NCBI GenBank assembly: GCA_963821925.1
Contig: CAWGFO010000009.1
Span: 496,001-560,000, forward strand
DNA from: JAOUEA01 sp963821925
GTDB lineage: Bacteria; Actinomycetota; UBA4738; HRBIN12
Reading direction: 5' to 3'
DNA: 64,000 nucleotides
Below the pieces are notes generated by a model that worked only from the letters and a program-made list of their open reading frames with translations, had not been told where the DNA came from and did no database searches. A program made the translations under genes and the position numbers. This document shows, piece by piece, positions 34,527 through 43,152 of the stretch (its first letter is position 1; each line of letters begins with the position of its first letter).

Positions 34527-34970
34527 ATGGGACACCGTGTGGAACGCACGCTGCAGGTGGCGGCCACGCCCGAGGCCGCGTTCGACTTCGTGGCGGACTT
34601 CTCGCGCGCGCAGGAGTGGGACCCGGGGATCCCGAGCGCCCGACGGCTGGACGACGGGGAGATCGGCCGGGGCTCGCGGTTCGAGCTCGTCTCGCGGTTC
34701 GGTTCGACCGAGCAGACGATCGTCTACGAGCTGACGGAGTACGACCGGCCGAACCGGGTCACGCTCGTCGGCGACGGCAAGAACTTCCACGGGACCGACA
34801 CGATCTCGTTCGCACCCGCGGACGGCGGCGGCACGCGGGTGACCTACGTCGCCGACCTCGGGCTCAGGGGACTCGCGTCGCTGGCGGTGCCGTTCCTGCG
34901 GGGACGCCTCGACGAGATGAGCGATGCGGCCGTGGCGGGCCTGCAGGCCGCCCTCGACCGACTCGCCTGA
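34527..34970 (+). CDS. SRPBCC (START-like) family protein
   Basis: A 147-aa protein of the polyketide-cyclase/START-like helix-grip fold: it begins HRVERTLQVAATPEAAFDFV, then FSRAQEWDPGI, and ends with the long C-terminal helix (LRGRLDEMSDAAVAGLQAAL). Such proteins bind hydrophobic ligands; the ligand is unknown here. ATG 34527. It is divergent from the GGDEF-EAL gene and converges on the saccharopine-dehydrogenase-like gene with 3 bp between stops. Confidence 0.85.
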   Translation: MGHRVERTLQVAATPEAAFDFVADFSRAQEWDPGIPSARRLDDGEIGRGSRFELVSRFGSTEQTIVYELTEYDRPNRVTLVGDGKNFHGTDTISFAPADGGGTRVTYVADLGLRGLASLAVPFLRGRLDEMSDAAVAGLQAALDRLA

Positions 34971-34973
34971 CGA

Positions 34974-36197
34974 TCAGCCAGCGGCCGGCGTCATCTCCGT
35001 CATCCCCCACGGGCTGCCGTAGTCGATCAGCAGATCCATGAAGGGCACGGGGTCGAGGGCCTCCGGGCCGAGCACGCCGGTGCCGCCCCAGGTCCCATTC
35101 GCGATCAGCTCGAGCGCGATCACCGGGTTGATCGCCGTCTGCCAGGTCACGGCCTGTGCGCCGTCCTTCGCCCAGGTCTCCTCGGTGTCGACGACGTGGT
35201 ACAGGTACACCTCGCGGGGGTTCCCGTCCGTACCGGTGCCCTTCACCCAGGTGCCGGCGCAGGTCTTGCCGGTCATCTCCTCGCCCAGGAACGCCGGGTC
35301 GGGCAGGCAGGCCGCCACGACGTCTCGGGGGCTGACCTCGGCACCGCGGACGTGCACCTTCTCCACCTTGTCCAGTCCGAGCTTGTGCAGGGTCTCGAGC
35401 ACCTGGATGAACTCGTCGCCGAGCCCGTACTTGAACGTCACGCGGTTGCAGTCCACCCATCGCGGCACGAGCAGGACCTCCTCGTGCTCGACGTTCACGC
35501 ATTCGACGTCGCCGATCCCCTCGGGGAACGTGAACGTCTCGGGCTCGGAGAACGGCGCCGTCGTGTACCAGCCCTGGTCCTTCTCCCAGATCACGGGCGG
35601 GTTCAGGCACTCCTCGATCGTCGTCCAGATGCTGAACGTCGGCGCGAAGTCGTGGCCGGCGATCACCAGGTTCGCACCGTCGCGCACGCCGACCTCGTCG
35701 ACCCGGCTGAACAAGTGGTCGGCCGCGTAGCGCGCGAACACGTCGGCCGCGCCGGGCTCGATCCCGATCCCGCAGAGCGCGAGCAGCCCCTTGTCCGTCC
35801 AAGCCTGTTCCATCGCGAACTGGTCGTCGCCGAGCTTCTTGCCGACCAACTCGTACGGCCGGTCGGCGTGGCGTTCCGAGAGGGACATCGCCATGTCGAG
35901 GTAGTTCGCGCCGGCCTCGAGCGCACCCTCGAAGATCGGCATCACGAACCGAGGGTCGGCGGCGTTCAGGACGTGCGTGATCCCGTTCGCCCGGATGCAC
36001 GCCGCGACGTTCGCCGCGCTGGACGCATCGACGGCCGTGGCGCTGAACCGCCCGCCGTCGCCGTAGCGATCGACGACGCGTTGGGAGCGCGCTGGGTCGA
36101 GGTCGGCGAACACGACCTGTTCGTAGAAGTCACGCCGGGCCGCGATCGGGGCGAACGCTCCGCCCACGCCGCCCGAGCCCACCACCAGGATCTTCAT
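34974..36197 (-). CDS. Saccharopine dehydrogenase family oxidoreductase
   Basis: A 407-aa NAD(P)-binding enzyme: the Rossmann motif is at the very N-terminus (MKILVVGSGGVGGAFAPIAA), followed by FADLDPARSQRVVDRYG and the catalytic-domain segments LNAADPRFVMPIFEGALEAG and GIGIEPGAADVFARYAAD. The architecture matches Lys1/carboxynorspermidine-synthase-like enzymes, which reduce an imine between an amino acid and an aldehyde or keto acid. ATG 36197 is preferred over GTG 36209 because AGGTGG lies about 9 nt upstream of it. No polyamine or lysine gene is adjacent, so the substrate is open. Confidence 0.85.
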   Translation of the reverse strand: MKILVVGSGGVGGAFAPIAARRDFYEQVVFADLDPARSQRVVDRYGDGGRFSATAVDASSAANVAACIRANGITHVLNAADPRFVMPIFEGALEAGANYLDMAMSLSERHADRPYELVGKKLGDDQFAMEQAWTDKGLLALCGIGIEPGAADVFARYAADHLFSRVDEVGVRDGANLVIAGHDFAPTFSIWTTIEECLNPPVIWEKDQGWYTTAPFSEPETFTFPEGIGDVECVNVEHEEVLLVPRWVDCNRVTFKYGLGDEFIQVLETLHKLGLDKVEKVHVRGAEVSPRDVVAACLPDPAFLGEEMTGKTCAGTWVKGTGTDGNPREVYLYHVVDTEETWAKDGAQAVTWQTAINPVIALELIANGTWGGTGVLGPEALDPVPFMDLLIDYGSPWGMTEMTPAAG

Positions 36198-36289
36198 GCC
36201 GGCCGCCACCTCTCGTCAGGATGCGGCGGCAGTCTAGCGACCCTCACGGTGGCCCCGTCGGGGCAGGTCGCCCTGCGCACGCGGGCCGG

Positions 36290-37024
36290 TCAGCCCGTCT
36301 GGATCTGGATCCAGTCGATGTCGCCGGTGAAGTAGTCGCAGGTCGTCCCTATGTTGTCGCAGTTGTACTTGCCGGCGATCGAGATCGGGCGGGTGTTGTA
36401 GATGTTGCCCGAGCTCCCCTTGGCCGTGCCCCGTACCGTGCCGTCGACCGTCATCGTCAGGGCACTCGACGTGCGCTCGCACCGGACCGTGTGCCACTGG
36501 TTGTCGCTGAGCACGATGCCGGACGTCACCTGCTTGCGGAGCCAGGTCCCGCTGGAGCTACGGCCGCGGAAGACGCAGGTCAGGATCCCGTTGGGGTTCT
36601 CGAGCTTCCAGTACCCACCGGTGGCCCCGCCCTGCCCCTTCTGGATGATGTTGCCGAAGTGCTGGTTGGTGCGGTAGCGGATCGTCACGGCGAAGTCGCC
36701 CGTCCCGGGGTTGAACCGGTTGTCGTGCTTGACCAGCACGAGCCGCTCCGGCTTTGCGGGCGGTGCCGTCGGGCTCGTGAAGAGCCAGCGGTAGCCCGTG
36801 GCCCCGTTGTAGGTCGCGCCCCTGATCACGGCACTGCCGATCGTGCCGTTGAGCCCGTGGCCGCTGCTATCGATCATCGTGGTCGCGCCGGAGCTCTCGT
36901 TCATCTGCCAGAGCGCCAGGGTCGACGTGGCCGCCGCTCCGGCCGGCACGGCGGCCCATACGGCCATCATCACCACGGCCACCAGCGTCACGAACGTGCC
37001 GACGGTCCTCGTTCGCCAACTCAT
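36290..37024 (-). CDS. Secreted LamG/concanavalin A-like protein
   Basis: A 244-aa exported protein with a Sec signal (MSWRTRTVGTFVTLVAVVMM, cleavage near PAGA-A). A single laminin-G-like jelly-roll domain follows (ALWQMNESSGATTMIDSSGH; QWHTVRCERTSSALTMTVDG; ending YFTGDIDWIQIQTG). GGGAGGAAT precedes the ATG at 37024. Such domains bind carbohydrate or protein outside the cell. The upstream methyltransferase frame overruns its first 158 bp. A distant paralogue in style, not in clear sequence, is at 46027-46725. Confidence 0.85.
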   Translation of the reverse strand: MSWRTRTVGTFVTLVAVVMMAVWAAVPAGAAATSTLALWQMNESSGATTMIDSSGHGLNGTIGSAVIRGATYNGATGYRWLFTSPTAPPAKPERLVLVKHDNRFNPGTGDFAVTIRYRTNQHFGNIIQKGQGGATGGYWKLENPNGILTCVFRGRSSSGTWLRKQVTSGIVLSDNQWHTVRCERTSSALTMTVDGTVRGTAKGSSGNIYNTRPISIAGKYNCDNIGTTCDYFTGDIDWIQIQTG

Positions 37025-37736
37025 GATCCATTCCTCCCCGAGGGACTACTCCGATCGACCTATCGCACGACTCCCCCAGATACCCTACCGCAGGAGAGGA
37101 TCGGTCCCGGACCGGAACCTCAGGCAAGGTCGCCACCACCATCGAATACACACGGGCGAGGCGGGCCGGACCGCGCACTTCCGGCACGAGCCCGACCTCG
37201 ACCAGCTCGCTCAGCGTCAGCGGCCGGTCTCGAACGAGCGCGACGATCCGTGAGCGCGTGAGCCGCAGCGGCGCGTCGGCGCGGACGATCGGCTCCAGCA
37301 GCCTGATCTCCCTGCGCGACACCCGCACCATCTCGTGCAGGACGGCGTGACGCGTCGCGGCCGTCAGCAGGCCAAGGACGCCCGTGGCCACGACGACGTC
37401 GAACGACGACGCATCGAAGGGCAGCGCCGAGACGTCGCCACGGATCACGACGGCGCGACCGGGGCCCCACGCCTCGACGGCTCGAGCCGCACGGGCGAGC
37501 ATCGCTGGGTTCCGATCCATCCCGACGTAGTCGACGCCACGTGCCACCAGAGCCTTCGCCAGATGCGCCGGACCGCAGCCGACGTCGAGCACGGCTCCCT
37601 CGGACACATCGGCGAGCAGAGCATCCTGCCACCGGTGCCACCCGACGAGCGCCACCGATCGGTCGTAGACGGGCGCCACGAAGGTCCACCGACGATCGCA
37701 TGCCGGGTCCGACCGAGGGACCGACGGCGTGGTCAC
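36867..37736 (-). CDS. Class I SAM-dependent methyltransferase, with probable 3' overrun
   Basis: A 289-aa frame starting at GTG 37736, overlapping the radical SAM gene's stop (GTGA). The first 200 or so residues are a class I methyltransferase: motif I AVLDVGCGPAHLAKAL, motif II YVGMDRNPAMLARAARAV, motif III ALPFDASSFDVVVATGVLGL. After about 37120 the sequence becomes Arg/Gly-rich and runs 158 bp into the secreted LamG gene on the same strand, so the last 80 or so residues are probably not native and the original stop may have been lost. It is co-translated with the HemN-like radical SAM enzyme and may act on the same substrate. Confidence 0.7.
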   Translation of the reverse strand: MTTPSVPRSDPACDRRWTFVAPVYDRSVALVGWHRWQDALLADVSEGAVLDVGCGPAHLAKALVARGVDYVGMDRNPAMLARAARAVEAWGPGRAVVIRGDVSALPFDASSFDVVVATGVLGLLTAATRHAVLHEMVRVSRREIRLLEPIVRADAPLRLTRSRIVALVRDRPLTLSELVEVGLVPEVRGPARLARVYSMVVATLPEVPVRDRSSPAVGYLGESCDRSIGVVPRGGMDHELANEDRRHVRDAGGRGDDGRMGRRAGRSGGHVDPGALADERELRRDHDDR

Positions 37737-39049
37737 CTCGCGCCTCCCGTCGACGCGACCGGCCGTTCGAACGCTCGGCGGGCCGCGGACCACATCCATC
37801 CGGCTCGAGCCCGACTTGGGCTCGCCCACCCGCCGCCGTCGCAGGCGGGGTGCTCGGTGAGCATCTCTGCCCACAGCGGTTCGATCAGCTGATAGGTGAC
37901 CAGCCGCTCGAGATCGTGGTACGCGTCGAACCCTTTCGGCGTGAGCCGGTACCCCTCCGGACTCCACCGGACCAGCCCGACCGGCACGAGCAGGGCGAGG
38001 GCGGCGCACGCCGAAACCCCCACGCCCCAGCCATGGGACCGCTCGAGCGAGTGGCCGTCGATCCGACCGGCGTACGCCTGCCAGAAGGTGTCGTAGGCAG
38101 CGCCTCCCCACGCACCCAGATGCAGCCATCGCGCCACCGGCAGCTCCCCCGCGTCGACCGCGTCGGCGTACGCGGCCACGCCGAAGTGGTTCACGTAGAA
38201 GTCACGCCCCGCGAACGAAGAGCTGCCGGCGCCCATGCCCAGGAACCGGCGACGCGTGATCGAGCTGTACCCCGGGGCGCCGCGACGGTTGAACGTCCAC
38301 ACCGTGCGCCGCTCGTAGCCCATCTCGCCCGCGAGATCGGTCACCTCGGCAAGCACGGCGTGCTCTCGCCGGCGGTCGTGCCGAGCGGTCCCGAACGGCG
38401 TGTAGCCGAAGCGCATCAACGGATACGTCGAGACCTGGTCGACACCGAGCTCGAAGCAGGTGCGGACGTCGTTCAGGAACGCGCCCGGGAACGGGCCTTC
38501 CGCATCCCACGCCACGTCGACGATCAGGTCGACGTCCACGCACCCGAAGCGGCCGATCGCGCGCTCGACCGCGGCCCGGCTCGCCGCTGCGTCGTGCGGG
38601 CGCCGCAGACGACGCAGGACCCGGTCGTGGAACGACTGGGCGCCGATGCTCACGGCGGTCACCCCCATGCCGGCGAGCCGGTCCAGGCCTTCGGCCGTCG
38701 CGTGGTTCGGCAGCACCTCCACCGCCCGTTCCCCGGTCACGGGGATCCTGGCGATCACGTCCGCCAGGTCGTCCGGGTAGAGCGTTGGCGTCCCTCCCCC
38801 GACGTACAGCGAGGTGAACGCTGCGCCTCCGCGCTCGTCGACGTACCGGTCGATCTCCCGGTGCAATGCCGCGAAGTACCGGGTGGCCAGGTCCCGATCG
38901 GCGCGGACCTTGTTGTAGGGGCAGAACGGGCAGATCCACTCGCAGAACGGCACGTGCACGTAGGCACCTGCAGGCCCGTCGAACGACCGGACCACATCAG
39001 CCGACCGCAAGCGGAACTCGGCTGCCGTCCTCGTCGGCGCCACGACCAT
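37733..39049 (-). CDS. HemN-like radical SAM enzyme
   Basis: A 438-aa radical SAM protein of the coproporphyrinogen oxidase-like clade. The cluster cysteines are 36, 40 and 43 (CEWICPFCPYNK), then LYVGGGTPTLYPDDLADVIA, SIGAQSFHDRVLRRLR and DVDLIVDVAWDAEGPFPGAF; a C-terminal HemN-type domain follows. ATG 39049 is chosen because GGGAGG lies 8-9 nt upstream. It lacks the HemW N-x2-YW motif and differs from the hemW gene in this window. The overlap with a SAM methyltransferase gene suggests a shared pathway, possibly HemN-like (class C) radical methylation; that is inference. Confidence 0.85.
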   Translation of the reverse strand: MVVAPTRTAAEFRLRSADVVRSFDGPAGAYVHVPFCEWICPFCPYNKVRADRDLATRYFAALHREIDRYVDERGGAAFTSLYVGGGTPTLYPDDLADVIARIPVTGERAVEVLPNHATAEGLDRLAGMGVTAVSIGAQSFHDRVLRRLRRPHDAAASRAAVERAIGRFGCVDVDLIVDVAWDAEGPFPGAFLNDVRTCFELGVDQVSTYPLMRFGYTPFGTARHDRRREHAVLAEVTDLAGEMGYERRTVWTFNRRGAPGYSSITRRRFLGMGAGSSSFAGRDFYVNHFGVAAYADAVDAGELPVARWLHLGAWGGAAYDTFWQAYAGRIDGHSLERSHGWGVGVSACAALALLVPVGLVRWSPEGYRLTPKGFDAYHDLERLVTYQLIEPLWAEMLTEHPACDGGGWASPSRARAGWMWSAARRAFERPVASTGGAR

Positions 39050-39146
39050 CGGGCACCTCCCACACCCCAGCATGACCCTCATCGTGGGCACCTGGACAGG
39101 GCGAATGGCCGAGGTTGCGCGAACCCCTAAGGGATCGCGGGACCGC

Positions 39147-39174
39147 GAAGGGCCGGTCCGAAGACCGGCCCTTC
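39147..39174 (-). terminator. Perfect 12-bp hairpin with UUCG loop on the minus strand
   Basis: Arms 39147-39158 and 39163-39174 pair perfectly over 12 bp. Read on the minus strand the loop is C(UUCG)G, an extra-stable tetraloop. It lies 27 bp past the stop of the DUF4397 gene and 98 bp before the radical SAM gene start, so it should end the former transcript. No U-tract follows. Confidence 0.7.
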
Positions 39175-39200
39175 GACGACGTCGGCGCTCGCGCCTCGTC

Positions 39201-39878
39201 TCAGGAGGTCCCCACGACCGTGGGCACGACCGCGAACGCGTACCCTGCCGTGGCGGAACCCCAGGCGTAGACCTGGTAGACGGTGCCCTCAACGAGCGAG
39301 AGCGTCGTCGGCCCGATCACCGCGGTGCTGTGGCCGGGGAGCGTCGCCTTCACGGAGTAGGTGCCCTCGGGGACCTCACGGACTGCGCGGGACCCCCAGT
39401 CGAACCAGACGCCCTTGATCAGCTTCGTGCCGTCGGCCCACACGTTCACGGCGGGCGCCGCCGCGGTGTGACGGATCAGCAGGCGAGCCTGCCCCTCCTC
39501 GGTCTTCGACACGTTGTTCCCGAACTTCTTCAGGTTCGGAACCCCCGAAGCGTTCAGGTTCGCGACCACGGTGTAGTTGTGGCCGTTCCACAGCCCGACG
39601 TCCTTCAACTCGAGCAGGGCCGGGCTACACGGAGCGCCCTTCGCCACGACCGCGAGGTCGTAGCGTCCCGGAGGCAGCTTGATGTCGGCAACCACCTCAC
39701 CGGGATTGAAGTCCGTGATCGCCTTCGCGCCGTTGACACATACGTCGACATCGAGCGCGGGGATCCCGTGCACGACGTTCAGCGTGGCGGTCTTCGGCAC
39801 CCCTGCCGATGCCACGGTCGGCATCAACCCGAAGAGCGCGAGTGCGGCGACGGCGAAGAACAAGATCAGCCTTCGCAC
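39201..39878 (-). CDS. Secreted DUF4397-domain protein
   Basis: A 225-aa exported protein. The signal peptide (VRRLILFFAVAALALFGLMP, cleavage after VASA) is followed by DUF4397: ATLNVVHGIPALDVDVCVNG, PPGRYDLAVVAKG and LIRHTAAAPAVNVWADGTKL, two related beta-sandwich halves. GTG 39878 is preferred because GGAGG precedes it; upstream codons in frame would remove the signal from the N-terminus. Function is unknown; such proteins are often abundant and cell-surface. It is divergent from the ferredoxin gene. Confidence 0.87.
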   Translation of the reverse strand: MRRLILFFAVAALALFGLMPTVASAGVPKTATLNVVHGIPALDVDVCVNGAKAITDFNPGEVVADIKLPPGRYDLAVVAKGAPCSPALLELKDVGLWNGHNYTVVANLNASGVPNLKKFGNNVSKTEEGQARLLIRHTAAAPAVNVWADGTKLIKGVWFDWGSRAVREVPEGTYSVKATLPGHSTAVIGPTTLSLVEGTVYQVYAWGSATAGYAFAVVPTVVGTS

Positions 39879-40144
39879 CTTGCCCACCTCCCTGCGGAGG
39901 GCGCGGCCCCCCCGGTGAGGAGCGGCCACCCTCCCTGCGCGTCCACCTCGACGTTAGGCCCGCCGGGGAGGGTCGGTTGGGGCCGAACGGCCCTAGTTGC
40001 GGAACCTCGACGTGCCGGTTCGCGGTCCCCGCGCCAGATATTTGCGAACCCTTGGGGCTGACATGGCCGCCCCCTATCGCTGAGCTCCTTAGCGTTGACC
40101 CGCGTCGGCGTCCAGGTGCGCCGTCCCGAGACCGAGGAGGAGCC

Positions 40145-40474
40145 ATGGCCTTCGTGATCGCCGAGCCGTGCGTCGACGTCCACGACCGAGGCTGCGTGGA
40201 CGAGTGCCCCGTGGACTGCATCTACGACGGTGTGCGCAAGGGGTACATCCAGCCCGACGAGTGCGTCGACTGCGGCGCGTGCGAGCCGGTGTGCCCCGTG
40301 AACGCGATCTTCGCCGACACCGACCTCCCGGCCGGATGGGAGGGATACGCGCGGATCGAGCGCGAGTTCTTCGGCCCGGAGATCACGAACCTCGGCAGCC
40401 CCGGTGGCGCCGCCGACACCGGCCAGATCGCGATCGACCACCCCGCCCTCGCCGCGCTCGACGGCGCCGCCTGA
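40145..40474 (+). CDS. fdxA: Ferredoxin, 7Fe type (FdxA-like)
   Basis: A 109-aa small electron carrier. Cysteines 9, 17, 21 and 25 in CVDVHDRGCVDECPVDC, and 40, 43, 46 and 50 in CVDCGACEPVCP, match the 3Fe-4S plus 4Fe-4S ferredoxins of actinobacteria (FdxA/FdxC type). ATG 40145 behind an excellent GAGGAGGAG. Single gene; the 266 bp between it and the DUF4397 start hold promoters for both directions, with no recognised operator. The C-terminal tail ending HPALAALDGAA is typical. Confidence 0.95.
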   Translation: MAFVIAEPCVDVHDRGCVDECPVDCIYDGVRKGYIQPDECVDCGACEPVCPVNAIFADTDLPAGWEGYARIEREFFGPEITNLGSPGGAADTGQIAIDHPALAALDGAA

Positions 40475-40510
40475 GGCCGAAGCCAGGAGTGACGCAGCTA
40501 GTCTCTTGCC

Positions 40511-41461
40511 GTGGATCTCCCTGCCGGATATGAGCTCCGAGCGCCGACCGCGCGCGACCTCGACGCGGTGGGTGACGTGTTCGCCGCCGACGACCTCGAC
40601 GACGCCGGCGAGGTCGTCCTGGACGCGGACTTCATCCGGGGGATGTGGAGCCGGGAGGGCTTCGAACCCGCCTCCGACGCCTGGGTCTTCGTAGACGCCG
40701 ACGGCGGGATCGTCGCGTACGGCCACGCGATGCACGACGGGCCGGAGATCGTCGATTCCCTGGGGATCGTGCATCCCGAGCACCGGGCCCAAGGGCTCGG
40801 CTCCTCGCTGTTGGACCTGATCGAGGAGCGGGCCGCTCGACTGCTGGCCGGGCTCCCGACCTCACGGTTCCGCCACGCGATCAACGCCGGGGACCGAGCA
40901 GCCGCGGCGATGCTCGAGGCCCGGGGCCTGCGACCGGTACGTCACTTCTGGCACATGGGGATCGATCTCGACGGTCCGGTCGACCCTGGCCGACCGCCCG
41001 ACGGGATCGAGATCCGCGGGATCGAGCCGCGTGAGGATCTGCGGGCGGTGCACGCCGTCCTCACCGAGGCCTTCGCCGATGACTGGGGCTACCATCCGGA
41101 TCCGTTCGAACGGTGGGCCGAGGACTACGAGAGCGGGCCGAGCTACGACCCCGCCCTGTGGCTGCTGGCGACCGACGGAGCGGCCCCGGTCGGCGCGCTG
41201 ACCGCGGGCGTGCACGGCTGGGTGGGGGAGGTCGGGGTCCTGGCGTCGCATCGTGGGCACGGGATCGCGATCGCCCTCCTCCGCCGATCGTTCGCGACGT
41301 TCGCGCAACGGGGGACCCCGCGAGTGATGCTGAACGTGGATGCCGAGAACCCGACCGGTGCGACGGCGCTCTACGAGCACGCGGGGATGCGGGTCACGAA
41401 GCGATGGGACCTCTGGGAGCGCTCGACGGGCGCATCTCGTGACCAGCGTCGATCGACGTGA
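40511..41461 (+). CDS. Tandem GNAT acetyltransferase
   Basis: A 316-aa protein with two GNAT domains. The first has GIVHPEHRAQGLGSSLLDLI (acetyl-CoA loop R-x-x-G-x-G/S) and NAGDRAAAAMLEARGLRPVR; the second has VGVLASHRGHGIAIALLRRS and NVDAENPTGATALYEHAGMR. This double-domain layout is seen in mycothiol synthase (MshD) and relatives, but the substrate cannot be fixed here. GTG 40511, 36 bp after the ferredoxin stop and on the same strand, so probably co-transcribed with it. Confidence 0.9.
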   Translation: MDLPAGYELRAPTARDLDAVGDVFAADDLDDAGEVVLDADFIRGMWSREGFEPASDAWVFVDADGGIVAYGHAMHDGPEIVDSLGIVHPEHRAQGLGSSLLDLIEERAARLLAGLPTSRFRHAINAGDRAAAAMLEARGLRPVRHFWHMGIDLDGPVDPGRPPDGIEIRGIEPREDLRAVHAVLTEAFADDWGYHPDPFERWAEDYESGPSYDPALWLLATDGAAPVGALTAGVHGWVGEVGVLASHRGHGIAIALLRRSFATFAQRGTPRVMLNVDAENPTGATALYEHAGMRVTKRWDLWERSTGASRDQRRST

Positions 41462-41585
41462 GCCGAAACTGGGGCGCGATGCTTGACGAGGCCCTGCGCG
41501 GGGTACAGATTCGCTATCCGCGCGACAGGACGCCGACCGAAGGCGCCCGGCGGTCACGACCACGGGGTCGAGAGGAGTGTGACGC

Positions 41586-41756
41586 GTGAGAACGATCGAA
41601 CGAGCACGCACCGCCGCAAGCGTTCTCCCGCATCGCACCGCCATCCTGCATCGCAGACGGGATCGGGATCGCACGGATCGGGCACTGGTGGCCATCGACG
41701 TCGCCGCCATCGTCGTGCTCGGCGCGGGGATCATCACCGCCTTCCTCGGACGGTAG
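41586..41756 (+). CDS. Small single-helix membrane peptide
   Basis: A 56-aa frame from GTG 41586 (VRTIERARTAASVLPHRTAI) to TAG 41756. The first 32 residues are strongly basic; the last 24 form a hydrophobic helix (ALVAIDVAAIVVLGAGIITA). AGGAG lies about 9 nt before the start. It sits alone between the tandem GNAT gene and the flavoprotein gene on the same strand. The composition supports a real N-in single-pass peptide, but there is no recognisable family. Confidence 0.5.
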   Translation: MRTIERARTAASVLPHRTAILHRRRDRDRTDRALVAIDVAAIVVLGAGIITAFLGR

Positions 41757-41895
41757 GTTCGTCGACGTCAAGAACGTGCCAGGATCGCCACCCCAAGACG
41801 GAGAGCCCGCGCGGGTGCGCCCTCCGCCCTTCCAGCTCGGATGCGCTTGCTGCGGCTGAGTCGACGACCGCACGCCGATGCCGTAGAAGGGATGC

Positions 41896-43152
41896 GTGGA
41901 ACCCGAGTCGTCGCGCGTCGTGAACCACGACGGATTCGATGTCGTCGTCGTCGGTGCCGGACCGGGGGGCAGCATCGCGGCACTCGTGCTCGCCCGCGCG
42001 GGAGCCCGCGTCGCACTGGTGGACAGATCGTCGTTCCCGAGAGACAAGGCGTGCGGTGACCTGATCGGCCCTCGGGGCGTTCAGGCCCTGCAGGAGCTCG
42101 GTGTGCGGATCCCCGATCTCGGGCGCGGAAGCGACATGCTCGTCGTCGGTCCCTCTGGCGGCCGGATCCGGCTCCCCGCATTCCCCGGGCGAACGTACGC
42201 CGACCACGGAGTGATCGCGCCGCGGAAGGTCTTCGACGACATCCTCCGGAACGAGGCGATCGCGGCAGGGGCGACGCCCATCCTGGCACGGATCGTCGCG
42301 GCTACCCGCGCGACGGATGGCTCGGTCGACACCCTCGCCGCGAGCGACGGCACCATCGTGCGCGGACGCGTGGTGATCGGCGCGGATGGCGCCCTGAGTC
42401 CGATCGCGCACCTCACGGGCATGCTCGACGCAGACGCCGCGATATGGGGATTCGCGATCCGCGGCTATCTACGGGCCGAGGTACCGCTCCCCTTGCTGGC
42501 GCTCCTGGACGCGCAGCCGGGTCGGATCTTCCCGGGCTACGGCTGGCTCTTCCCCGGCGCCGCCGGCGAGGCCAACATCGGCATCGGCCTCGCGCTGCAC
42601 CGCGGCCACCGACCCGCGGCCCACCTGCGCGTCGACCTGATGCGGCTGTGCGCGCGCCTTCGAGCGAGCGGCGACCTGCCGGCGGCGGCACAGCCCGGTC
42701 CCGTCACGGGCGGCTGGCTCCGCATGGGCGGTGCGGGCTCGCGTTCCGCGGCGCGGAACGTGCTGCTCGTCGGGGATGCCGCCGGTCTCGTCAACCCCCT
42801 GCAGGGCGAAGGGATCGCGCCCGCGATCGTGAGCGGCCGCCTCGCCGCGGAGGCCGTGCTCGCCGGCTCTTCACACGCGGGCGAGGTGTACACCGCGGCA
42901 CTCGAGGCGTGCTTCGGGCCACACATGATCGGCGCCGCGGCCGTGCACACGCAGATGCTGCGGCGCGCCCGCTTCACGTCGGCGAGTGCCCGCGTGCTCA
43001 CGACCCCGGGCGTCCGTCGGATCGTTGCGGGAACGTGGTCCCTCTACCTCAACGGCCTCGTGGAGGGGGCCATGCCTCGGCCCTCGGCCTGGAGCGCCCG
43101 GCTGGTACAGAGCGCCGCCAACCGGCTCGCCACGATCGGCACGTCGTCCTAG
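41896..43152 (+). CDS. Geranylgeranyl reductase family FAD-dependent oxidoreductase
   Basis: A 418-aa flavoprotein. FAD-binding motif FDVVVVGAGPGGSIAALVLA at about residues 14-33, the conserved SSFPRDKACGDLIGPRG, and the second FAD motif VLLVGDAAGLVNPLQGEGIA place it in the geranylgeranyl reductase/halogenase-like family that saturates isoprenoid chains or oxidises aromatic substrates. GTG 41896. Without an adjacent prenyl or quinone gene the substrate is open; menaquinone or lipid-tail reduction is a plausible guess only. Confidence 0.88.
   Translation: MEPESSRVVNHDGFDVVVVGAGPGGSIAALVLARAGARVALVDRSSFPRDKACGDLIGPRGVQALQELGVRIPDLGRGSDMLVVGPSGGRIRLPAFPGRTYADHGVIAPRKVFDDILRNEAIAAGATPILARIVAATRATDGSVDTLAASDGTIVRGRVVIGADGALSPIAHLTGMLDADAAIWGFAIRGYLRAEVPLPLLALLDAQPGRIFPGYGWLFPGAAGEANIGIGLALHRGHRPAAHLRVDLMRLCARLRASGDLPAAAQPGPVTGGWLRMGGAGSRSAARNVLLVGDAAGLVNPLQGEGIAPAIVSGRLAAEAVLAGSSHAGEVYTAALEACFGPHMIGAAAVHTQMLRRARFTSASARVLTTPGVRRIVAGTWSLYLNGLVEGAMPRPSAWSARLVQSAANRLATIGTSS

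Noticed and set aside
39879..40144. Similar strings (GCGAACCC followed by a run of G) at about 39117 and 40044 as a shared operator
   Set aside because: The similarity is short and the flanks differ; in sequence this GC-rich it is not beyond chance.
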